Positions 1 through 5,794 of a stretch of 6,555 nucleotides of DNA are shown one piece after another. Origin of the DNA: Desulfamplus sp. (GTDB taxonomy: Bacteria; Desulfobacterota; Desulfobacteria; Desulfobacterales; Desulfobacteraceae); contig JADFXA010000125.1 in assembly GCA_015233755.1 (NCBI GenBank), positions 1-6,555 of the forward strand, read 5' to 3'. Both the position numbers and the translations under genes were made by a program. The notes below the pieces were generated by a model, which was not told where the DNA came from, ran no database searches, and worked only from the letters and a program-made list of their open reading frames with translations. Numbering within the stretch: position 1 is the stretch's first letter; each line of letters starts with the position of its first letter.

Positions 1-1490
1 AAAATTATGGTCGCTTAACACAATCTCAATCTTCTTCTTTAGCTCCTGATTTAAACAATGTTCGGGCTTTGATTGTAGATGATAATGCTACAAATCGTGA
101 GATTCTTATGAAGCGTCTTACCTCTTGGGGAATGCGTCCATCAGAAGTCGAAGATGGTTTTAAAGCACTCCAAGCTATCTATAAAGCTGTGCAAGATAAT
201 GATCCATTTAAAGTTGCAATTATTGATATGCAGATGCCAGAAATGGACGGCGAAGCTCTTGGACGTGCGATTAAATCTGATCCGCGAATTTCGGACACGC
301 GTATGATTATGCTTACATCTATTGGGAATAAGAGTGATGCCAAACTTTTTACTAAAATAGGATTTGACGGTTATCTTACAAAACCTGTCAGATACAATGA
401 GCTTATAGTTGAGATAGGTTTGGCATTAAAAGTGAGGCATCTTGAAATCTATCAAGAAAATAGAAGTAACAACATAGGCGGAAAAAAATTATCAGCAACT
501 ACCCACCAAGTCAGAATAGATGAAAAATCGCATAAAGTAACTCCATCAATCAATATGTTTGCCGACAGAAAGGCAAGAATCCTTCTTGCTGAAGATAACA
601 TTACAAATCAGCAGGTTGCACTTGGAATACTTAAAAAATTCGGACTCTCTGCTGATGCAGTTGCAAATGGTGAAGAGGCTGTAATTGCAGTTCAAACTAT
701 ACCATACGATATTGTGCTTATGGATGTTCAGATGCCAATAATGGACGGGTTTGAGGCAACAAGAAGGATACGAGCTCTTGGGCATGAGAACGTTGGAGAT
801 AAGCGTAAAACGCAAAATCTTGGGTATGAGAATTTTGGAGAGAATAGAAGAATAGAAAATTTTGAGTATGAAAAAATTGGAGATGAGCAAAGCAGAAATA
901 AAATTAAAAATATCCCTATAATTGCCATGACAGCACATGCTATGCAAGGCGATAGAGATAGATGTATTAAAGTTGGTATGAATGACTATTTAACCAAACC
1001 TGTCAATCCTCAAGCTCTTGCAGATGTATTAGATAGATGGCTGCCAAAGGAGTTAAATAAAGAAGAGAAAGTTGAGCAATTAGTATTAGCATCAGAGCAA
1101 TTAACTATTAGTGATGTTAACCAAGAAAAAGAGGTTCAAAATAATTTAAACCTAATTTTTGATAAAGACGATATGATGCAGCGTCTTATGAATGACAAGG
1201 AGTTAGCCAAGATGTTGATTAATGTCTTTATTGACGATATTCCTGAACAGATAAGCCTACTCAAAGGTTATATAGATAGTTGTGAACTCAAAAAAATTGA
1301 GATTCAGGCACACTCTATCAAAGGTGCATGTGCAAACGTTAGTGGAGAAGCAATGAGAATAGCTGCACACGAGATAGAAAAATCAGCTAAAGCAGGAGAG
1401 CTTGATGGTGTAAAGGAGTTTATGGTAGATTTGGAAAAAGAGTTTGAAAGTTTAAAAAAAGAAATTAAGGAGTTTATAACAAATTTATGA
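1..1490 (+). CDS. Hybrid sensor histidine kinase, C-terminal part (REC-REC-HPt), 5' truncated by window
   Basis: The frame is open from the first complete codon (3-5) to the TGA at 1488-1490, so the TTG at 69 is not the real start: codons upstream read on as a linker into LIVDDN. Three phosphorelay modules follow. Receiver 1 (about 66-440) has the acidic VDDN, phospho-acceptor Asp at 225-227 (IIDMQMPEMDG), a LTS Thr/Ser switch and the YLTKP lysine. Receiver 2 (about 573-1040) has LLAEDN, phospho-acceptor Asp at 723-725 (LMDVQMPIMDG), AMTAHAM and YLTKPV. The C-terminal HPt domain (about 1155-1485) has its phospho-accepting His at 1311-1313 in AHSIKGACANV. All key residues are intact, so the protein should pass phosphate His-Asp-His-Asp to an unseen output regulator. 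The kinase core and sensor must lie upstream. Receiver 2 carries a repeat-derived insert. The stop overlaps the next gene by 4 bp. The family assignment is secure; the signal sensed is unknown. Confidence 0.95.
   Translation, partial: NYGRLTQSQSSSLAPDLNNVRALIVDDNATNREILMKRLTSWGMRPSEVEDGFKALQAIYKAVQDNDPFKVAIIDMQMPEMDGEALGRAIKSDPRISDTRMIMLTSIGNKSDAKLFTKIGFDGYLTKPVRYNELIVEIGLALKVRHLEIYQENRSNNIGGKKLSATTHQVRIDEKSHKVTPSINMFADRKARILLAEDNITNQQVALGILKKFGLSADAVANGEEAVIAVQTIPYDIVLMDVQMPIMDGFEATRRIRALGHENVGDKRKTQNLGYENFGENRRIENFEYEKIGDEQSRNKIKNIPIIAMTAHAMQGDRDRCIKVGMNDYLTKPVNPQALADVLDRWLPKELNKEEKVEQLVLASEQLTISDVNQEKEVQNNLNLIFDKDDMMQRLMNDKELAKMLINVFIDDIPEQISLLKGYIDSCELKKIEIQAHSIKGACANVSGEAMRIAAHEIEKSAKAGELDGVKEFMVDLEKEFESLKKEIKEFITNL
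777..902 (+). repeat. Three tandem 42-bp repeats coding a 14-residue insert unit in receiver 2
   Basis: Three consecutive 42-bp units (777-818, 819-860, 861-902) encode LGHENVGDKRKTQN, LGYENFGENRRIEN and FEYEKIGDEQSRNK. By hand alignment units 1 and 2 share 31 of 42 bases, and units 2 and 3 share 27 of 42. The block sits between the helix after the phosphorylation site (FEATRRIRA) and the strand leading to the switch threonine (IPIIAMTA), where ordinary receivers have only a short charged loop. It preserves the reading frame and is highly polar, so it is probably an exposed loop expansion produced by slippage or unequal crossover. Confidence 0.8.
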
Positions 1491-2980
1491 ATTTAAGAGA
1501 AAACCGCATCATGCGGTTGAAAGAGAATATAGAAGAGGCACTCAGCAACCTTTTAGCTGTGCCTGATGATCAAAAATCAAAAACTTTGTATGCTGTTGAA
1601 AAATGCAAGGGGTCTCTTGCATCTATCCCGCCCATTGAGACACCTGTATATATTCATATTATCGGTACTGATAAATCGTTCAAAACAAGCTATCTTCTTG
1701 ATCTGTTTGACCACTCTCAACTAAGAGAGCTTTTTTCTGTAAAGCATCACAATACATCTGAAAATACAGCGGTCCCATGTCTTGTTGAACCATCTGACAA
1801 AGTAAAAGAGATAACAATTAGGCAGATTGCAATAAGTTCAGGAATAATTATGAAGGATAATCTGTCGTCTGAGATGTTTGTAAAACTTTATGATCTATCA
1901 GAAGGTGCAACTCCTGATGATTATTTAATTCAGGTGCTTATTCCAATAAATGAGACACCAATGAGGCTTCCAGTTATCGAATATCCCGGAATTAAAGAGG
2001 GGGCAGATGCCTCAGAAGAGCAGGCAAATCTACATAAAATATTTCAGCAAAACTTAATACAAAACCTTATAAAATTTCCTGGAATATTGGTTGCCTGTTT
2101 TCAGCATAAAGTTGCAATACCCACGGGACACCCAATGGATATAATTCTTAAAAAATATGGTGAAGTTCTAAAGACTGAGCATAAATTGCCGCTTGTTATC
2201 TCTTTGCAGGGTGCAAGTGCAATTACCGGCTATTGCGGCAACACCAATGTTGAAAAAGATATTGCCACTGATTTTAAAAGCTATAAATCTTTTGACACAA
2301 CTATCCAGCTTATAAATCCATATAACCACGCATACCCTGTTGCTTTTGGGCAGCCTGGTATTTATGTTGATTCGTGGATAAAGAATTTAAGCCGCTACAA
2401 AGATGTTGATGAAATTCATCAAGAGATAACTCTTGACGGCGGTATTGGTTGGTCAAGGTCTCTGCTTGATGATATATGCCATAATTCACATATACAAGAT
2501 GCTCTTGATAACATATTTCTCCTTCCCTGGGTATTGGAGAGTGAATCCTGCATTGAAAAGGCAGTTGAAGTCTTAAGAGAGATTGAGACATATGATGAAG
2601 TCTCAGAGATGAACGAAAAGATAAGAAAATCCATTATCAATGGAAGATACAAAGCTATCCGAACCTTCTTTAAAAATGAGCTTGCAACAGCACAAGATGG
2701 TGTTATTGAGAATCACAAGAGGTTTTGGGCAAATATTTTTTATCAATATCTCTTACAATTTTTTAATGATAGTGAGCGTTGCAATACTATTGCAAAAGTT
2801 TTGTGGGATAATCTTGAAAATAGGCTTGATCCTGAACATAAAGGCTTTCTTGGAACAAGAGAACAAGATTTACCTTACATTATTATGAATACCGCAGAGT
2901 TTTATGTCCCTAATGCCTTGATACGCGGGGATTTGGATGTTTTTGGAATAAAGCTGGAGAAGCAACAAAATGATTTTTAA
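1487..2980 (+). CDS. Dynamin-like P-loop GTPase-related protein with degenerate motifs (SrfC-like?)
   Basis: This 497-aa protein is not confidently recognised. Residues 55-72 resemble a G1/Walker A region: after a hydrophobic strand (VYIHIIG) comes GTDKSFKTS, which matches GxxxxGK[ST] except that Phe65 replaces the second glycine; Lys66 and Thr67 are kept. Residues 92-101 (ENTAVPCLV) look like the switch-I threonine segment of dynamins, which often reads TAVP. Residues 163-169 (VIEYPGI) fit a G3 box with Glu165 in place of Asp. No clear G4 [NT]KxD is seen. The C-terminal half (from about 350) is rich in charged helices. There is no signal peptide or obvious membrane helix. The start is chosen because its ATG overlaps the upstream stop (ATGA) and an AAGGAG lies at 1467-1472, although 14 nt away is long; Met9 (ATG at 1511) is an alternative. 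Its partner downstream is an actin-fold ATPase, the pairing seen for SrfC and SrfB. The GTPase ancestry is inferred; it may bind nucleotide weakly or not at all. Confidence 0.6.
   Translation: MNLRENRIMRLKENIEEALSNLLAVPDDQKSKTLYAVEKCKGSLASIPPIETPVYIHIIGTDKSFKTSYLLDLFDHSQLRELFSVKHHNTSENTAVPCLVEPSDKVKEITIRQIAISSGIIMKDNLSSEMFVKLYDLSEGATPDDYLIQVLIPINETPMRLPVIEYPGIKEGADASEEQANLHKIFQQNLIQNLIKFPGILVACFQHKVAIPTGHPMDIILKKYGEVLKTEHKLPLVISLQGASAITGYCGNTNVEKDIATDFKSYKSFDTTIQLINPYNHAYPVAFGQPGIYVDSWIKNLSRYKDVDEIHQEITLDGGIGWSRSLLDDICHNSHIQDALDNIFLLPWVLESESCIEKAVEVLREIETYDEVSEMNEKIRKSIINGRYKAIRTFFKNELATAQDGVIENHKRFWANIFYQYLLQFFNDSERCNTIAKVLWDNLENRLDPEHKGFLGTREQDLPYIIMNTAEFYVPNALIRGDLDVFGIKLEKQQNDF
2956..2959 (+). 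promoter_or_regulatory. Ribosome binding site of the actin-fold ATPase gene
   Basis: GGAG lies inside the end of the preceding gene, 10 nt before the ATG at 2970. It supports that start even though it makes the two genes overlap by 11 bp, and suggests coupled translation. Confidence 0.6.
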
Positions 2981-4796
2981 TTTTTTCAAACGTAATAAAC
3001 AAAGTGATGATGCGTTTAATCTTGAACTTGAAGATGACAATAAGCTCTACTATCAAACCATTGCGGGCAGAACACCAAGAGATCCAAACAATCGTGAAGA
3101 GTATATTCTCTTTGTTGATTTTGGTTCTTACAGAACTTCAGCTTTATGCTGGCCTTGCTGCTATGGCAGAGAAAAAATAACCGATACTTGGAAATATGTT
3201 GTCCACTATAAAAGCGGCGAAGTTGAAGGGGGCGGCTTTCCATCAGCCTTTATAAACCCTCCTTCCGGCGATGAGCGGGATTTTGCATTTATTGATAATC
3301 TTGAAGACATTACTGTCTCCAACAGCCAGATCGTCAAAAGTGCAAAGTCGGTCTTTGCAAGTAAATTTGCTGCCTACAAAGGTGCTGTTCCACAGTTTAG
3401 GCTCTATATTAAAAAGGTTTTGGAAGAGAGTTTTAAATATATCACAGAACCAGTAGAGGGTCGTCCTTGGAATGGCCCTGCAATCCCTGTAATAACAGAG
3501 ATACGAGTAACAGTTCCTGATCTTTTTATTGAAAATTTAAGAGCTGGATACCGTGAAAATATATATTCAGTATGCATGGAATTTTTAACCCATAAAAAGT
3601 GGAAGCAGCTTTTTCCAGCAAACTTAAGAAGTCTTAAAAAAACATTTATAAATATTTCAGCAGATGAGAGTGGTGCATGTGAACTCTATTTTTTAAACCT
3701 TATAAAACTTATGCCTTTTTGGGACTTATCATCTGAAAAAGATAGAGTTCCTGATTTAAAAGAGGTTGAATTTTTATTTTCTCAAAAACGAAAAGGTGTA
3801 AATAACAACAACGGAGTTCATGCTGCTGCTGGAAAGACAAATTTTGGTAAATCACATGAAACTGCAAGTGATAATAAAAAAGAGCTGAATTTTGTTGTAT
3901 GCCATGTTGATATTGGCGGCTTGACTACAGATGCAAGTATTCTTTTAATGCAGACTTTTAAAGATGCTGATCTTGGAATTACAACTACACTTAAACGTAA
4001 AGAGTCATTTTCAGAGAAAAAAGCTGGTGAATATTTTGCAGATATTTTTAAAGAGAGTCGTCAAGAAGATGATGAAGAGAAATGGTGGGAAAGCGATAGG
4101 TTTATAGAAAAGGAGTTCGCAAAATTTCTTGAGCTTCTATTTGGGAAACAGTATGCACTACTAAATGAGTGGAGAAAGGAGAAAGCTCTTGATGGCATCT
4201 ACTTTCTTGTATCAGGCAGACCCACAAAAGCGCCAAAAGTTCGAGATATAATATCAAGATATATTTTAAAGGAGTTCAACAAAGATACATTACTTTTGCT
4301 TCCTGAACATTGTCTGTTTATGGCAGATTACCACCACGTTGGAAAAAATGAGGAGGGTGAGAGATATGCTAAAAAAATTGATAATTTTGAGAAACTCATA
4401 ACAATTCTTGGCAATGTCTATACTTTATATGATGGTTATGAAATAGATTTTGACGAGCATAAATACTACATATCTCTTGATATTGATACACGTGGCGTTC
4501 AAAGAATGGAGATACTGCCCGGCAGACAGTATAATATGGAGGATTTTGAAAACTATCAAAAGGCGGCTCAAAGAAATAATGTGCTTCATCTTGCCTTTAC
4601 CCGTATGGCTTCTGGTGAGAATGGAACAAGATTTCTAACTGTGAAAAAGATAGCACGCCAAACGACATACCCAACTGTAAAAATTGCTGAAAAGAGCGAA
4701 TTTGACGATCAGGCATGGATAACTCCATCTCTTATCATCACTAATCTAAATGACAATGATCAAGCTTTTGACCTTGCATGGGCTTCTCATGTTTAG
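2970..4796 (+). CDS. Actin/Hsp70-fold ATPase, possibly SrfB-related
   Basis: This 608-aa protein carries the nucleotide-binding motifs of the actin/Hsp70/sugar-kinase fold in the canonical order. Phosphate-1 is at residues 47-58 (LFVDFGSYRTSA, Asp50). A TVPDLF...R segment at 181-191 is like the TVPAYF strand of Hsp70. A connect-1-like helix ADESGACELYF spans 231-241 (Glu233). Phosphate-2 is at 312-321 (HVDIGGLTTD, Asp314). An adenosine motif spans 412-425 (FLVSGRPTKAPKVR). A low-complexity Asn-rich linker (about 277-305) separates connect-1 from phosphate-2. No signal peptide or membrane segment is visible, so it is probably cytoplasmic. The gene follows the degenerate GTPase with an 11-bp overlap; the same pairing is known for SrfB and SrfC, but SrfB is typically near 1000 aa, so this would be a short or divergent relative, and no SrfA partner is present. 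The ATPase fold is well supported; the SrfB link and any chaperone, filament or signalling role are inference. Confidence 0.75.
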   Translation: MIFNFFKRNKQSDDAFNLELEDDNKLYYQTIAGRTPRDPNNREEYILFVDFGSYRTSALCWPCCYGREKITDTWKYVVHYKSGEVEGGGFPSAFINPPSGDERDFAFIDNLEDITVSNSQIVKSAKSVFASKFAAYKGAVPQFRLYIKKVLEESFKYITEPVEGRPWNGPAIPVITEIRVTVPDLFIENLRAGYRENIYSVCMEFLTHKKWKQLFPANLRSLKKTFINISADESGACELYFLNLIKLMPFWDLSSEKDRVPDLKEVEFLFSQKRKGVNNNNGVHAAAGKTNFGKSHETASDNKKELNFVVCHVDIGGLTTDASILLMQTFKDADLGITTTLKRKESFSEKKAGEYFADIFKESRQEDDEEKWWESDRFIEKEFAKFLELLFGKQYALLNEWRKEKALDGIYFLVSGRPTKAPKVRDIISRYILKEFNKDTLLLLPEHCLFMADYHHVGKNEEGERYAKKIDNFEKLITILGNVYTLYDGYEIDFDEHKYYISLDIDTRGVQRMEILPGRQYNMEDFENYQKAAQRNNVLHLAFTRMASGENGTRFLTVKKIARQTTYPTVKIAEKSEFDDQAWITPSLIITNLNDNDQAFDLAWASHV

Positions 4797-4816
4797 AAAT
4801 GTAGTGGATTATGTCT

Positions 4817-4835
4817 ATATTGCAATTTGCAATAT
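4817..4835. promoter_or_regulatory. 19-bp palindrome ATATTGCAA-T-TTGCAATAT downstream of the ATPase gene
   Basis: Two perfect 9-bp arms flank a single central T, starting 20 bp after the ATPase stop. TGCAA occurs three times at exact 7-bp spacing (4821, 4828, 4835). An alternative short hairpin TTGCA-ATA-TGCAA (4827-4839) is followed closely by five T (4841-4845), so a weak intrinsic terminator is possible, though the stem is short and AT-rich. It may instead be a protein-binding site. The sequence symmetry is certain; the role is a guess. Confidence 0.35.
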
Positions 4836-4913
4836 GCAACTTTTTATTACAATGAGATATATCAGATTAAAAATAGTCATAATAAATATATGTAAAGTGC
4901 CTAAATACCTTAT

Positions 4914-4926
4914 AAAATGGCATTTT
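4914..4926. promoter_or_regulatory. Palindromic operator-like site 1 (AAAATGGCATTTT)
   Basis: Perfect 6-bp inverted arms AAAATG and CATTTT surround one central base (4920). The site directly abuts a TTGACT hexamer (4925-4930, sharing two bases), so a bound protein could block a promoter here. The regulator is not identifiable from the site. Confidence 0.4.
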
Positions 4927-4958
4927 GACTTAAATAAAGACAAAGTGCATCAATATAT

Positions 4959-4971
4959 AAAATGTCATTTT
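4959..4971. promoter_or_regulatory. Palindromic operator-like site 2 (AAAATGTCATTTT)
   Basis: This has the same arms as site 1, centred 45 bp downstream at 4965. Here the symmetry extends further through flanking alternating AT bases (about 4953-4978) with one extra T on the right arm. As RNA it could form a long AU hairpin. It lies about 140 bp before the corrinoid gene start. Confidence 0.4.
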
Positions 4972-4990
4972 TATATATGAAAATCTGTAA

Positions 4991-5089
4991 AAAAAAATTG
5001 CAAAAGAACTTGTAGGTAAAAAAAAAACAGCGTATATAGACAAAAAAATAGATGAAGCCATCAGGAAAAAACAGACAATAATTTATTAA
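4991..5089 (+). pseudogene. Remnant open frame resembling a protein C-terminus, possibly a methyltransferase tail
   Basis: From the in-frame TAA at 4988-4990 to the TAA at 5087-5089 there are 32 codons with no ATG. They read KKIAKELVGKKKTAYIDKK followed by IDEAIRKKQTIIY. The amphipathic, lysine-rich text, with its YIDxxIDEAI segment, looks more like a real protein tail than random AT-rich sequence. It ends 24 bp before the corrinoid gene, exactly where MttB/MtgB-type methyltransferase genes usually end in such clusters, and some members of that superfamily finish with a similar (L/I)DxxIDEAL segment (from memory, not verified). It may be the leftover 3' end of such a gene after a deletion or insertion, or its frame may be broken at the A9 run at 4989-4997. 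This is a tentative call. Confidence 0.3.
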
Positions 5090-5101
5090 ATTTGATTCAG
5101 T

Positions 5102-5107
5102 GAGGAG
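5102..5107 (+). promoter_or_regulatory. Ribosome binding site of the corrinoid protein gene
   Basis: GAGGAG, with a 6-nt A-rich spacer before the ATG at 5114, is a strong Shine-Dalgarno match and fixes the start. Confidence 0.8.
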
Positions 5108-5113
5108 AAAAAA

Positions 5114-5746
5114 ATGGCAGATTTTAACGCAATGACAGAAGCATTGGTTGCATGTGATGAAGCAAAAGTTATCCAGCTTGTAAATGCTGCACTATCAGAG
5201 AATGTTCCCGCTTTTGACATTCTTAATAAAGGTCTTATTGCTGGTATGGATATTGTTGGTGAGAAGATGGAGAGCGGGGATATGTTTATCCCTGAAGTTC
5301 TTATGGCGGCTCAAGCAATGGGAAATTGTGTAAAAATTCTTAAACCTCTATTAAAAGAGGGAGAATCCTCAAGCAGCGGAACTGTACTTATAGGCACAGT
5401 AAAAGGAGATCTCCACGATATTGGGAAAAACCTTGTTGCCATGATGATGGAGAGTGCCGGCATGACGGTTCATAACATCGGCGTTGATATTGCCCCTGAA
5501 GAGTTTGTAAAGCAGATAAAAGATAAGAATGCTCAAATCGTATGTCTCTCTGCTCTTTTAACTACAACTATGCCGATGATGAAAAAAACTGTTGATGCAA
5601 TTAAAGAGAGCGGGCTTAGAGAAAAGGTTAAAATAATGGTAGGCGGTGCTCCTGTAACTCAAGTTTTTGCAGATGAGATAGGCGCTGACGGCTTTGCTCC
5701 TGACGCTGGTTCAGCTTCAAAACTTGCCAAATCTCTTTTGAACTAA
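5114..5746 (+). CDS. Corrinoid (cobalamin-binding) methyltransferase protein, MtgC/MttC/MtbC type
   Basis: This 210-aa protein carries the corrinoid cofactor that shuttles a methyl group between two methyltransferases. The N-terminal four-helix cap domain (residues about 1-85) has the family signature around KMESGDMFIPEVLMAA (51-66). The Rossmann-like B12-binding domain (about 88-210) has the base-off/His-on motif D99-L-H101-D-I-G104, with His101 as lower cobalt ligand, then S146-A-L148 and G177-G178 lining the nucleotide tail. The length is normal for the family and no key residue is missing. It lies 48 bp upstream of a methyltetrahydrofolate:corrinoid methyltransferase, in the same direction, so the two probably form one transcription unit feeding methyl groups to or from tetrahydrofolate in the cytoplasm. 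Which substrate (glycine betaine, methylamine, a methoxylated aromatic or other) cannot be told, because the substrate-specific enzyme is absent here. The context with an MtgA-type enzyme favours an MtgC-like role. Confidence 0.95.
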   Translation: MADFNAMTEALVACDEAKVIQLVNAALSENVPAFDILNKGLIAGMDIVGEKMESGDMFIPEVLMAAQAMGNCVKILKPLLKEGESSSSGTVLIGTVKGDLHDIGKNLVAMMMESAGMTVHNIGVDIAPEEFVKQIKDKNAQIVCLSALLTTTMPMMKKTVDAIKESGLREKVKIMVGGAPVTQVFADEIGADGFAPDAGSASKLAKSLLN

Positions 5747-5778
5747 TTTAATCTATTTAAAGATTTATCTTATCTTTT

Positions 5779-5784
5779 AAGGAG
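5779..5784 (+). promoter_or_regulatory. Ribosome binding site of the methyltransferase gene
   Basis: AAGGAG lies 10 nt before the ATG at 5795. No terminator-like hairpin is seen between 5747 and 5794, which supports cotranscription with the corrinoid gene. Confidence 0.75.
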
Positions 5785-5794
5785 TCTCCATTCA

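Larger units (their letters stand above)
4894..4971 (+). repeat. Imperfect direct repeat, two copies of about 30 bp
   Basis: Copy A (4894-4926) and copy B (4942-4971) both begin AAAGTGC and end TATAAAATG-N-CATTTT; copy A has three extra bases in the middle. The copies are separated by 15 bp that include TTGACTT. Each copy ends in a 13-bp palindrome. This arrangement is typical of tandem operators, but it could also be the result of a local duplication. Confidence 0.6.
4797..5113. other. AT-rich intergenic region with palindromes and a gene remnant
   Basis: This 317-bp gap separates the ATPase gene from the corrinoid gene. It is markedly richer in A and T than the flanking genes and has A runs of 9 (4989-4997), 10 (5018-5027) and 7 (5042-5048). 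Open frames within 4797-4980 give low-complexity N/K/I/Y-rich translations with no good ribosome binding site and are not considered genes. No strong GC-rich terminator, tRNA or riboswitch was recognised. A TTGACT at 4925-4930 could be a -35 box, but no good -10 box lies at the usual distance. The change of gene content across the gap suggests two separate transcription units. Confidence 0.7.

Noticed and set aside
69..71. TTG as the start codon of the kinase gene.
   Set aside because: The same frame is open upstream to the window edge, and the codon is the conserved Leu of the receiver's first strand (ALIVDDN), so the real start is outside the window.
546..947. Long minus-strand open frames opposite the second receiver domain.
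   Set aside because: They lie entirely antisense to well-conserved receiver sequence, and their Cys/Ile/Ser-rich translation is typical of a shadow frame.
4794..4895. The ATPase gene ends in TAG, and the frame continues open for 32 codons to a TAA; methylamine-type anaerobes can decode TAG as pyrrolysine.
   Set aside because: The extension is composed of the N/K/Y/I-rich residues expected from non-coding AT-rich DNA, contains the 19-bp palindrome, and pyrrolysine is known only from methylamine methyltransferases and a few others. Ordinary termination is the simpler reading.
4894..4971. Direct repeats considered as a CRISPR array or iteron origin.
   Set aside because: There are only two copies of unequal length with a 15-bp gap, and no replication or Cas gene nearby.
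4750..4980. 76-codon open frame overlapping the end of the ATPase gene.
   Set aside because: It has no ribosome binding site, begins inside the ATPase gene in another frame, and its composition reflects AT richness; it also runs through the palindromic repeats.
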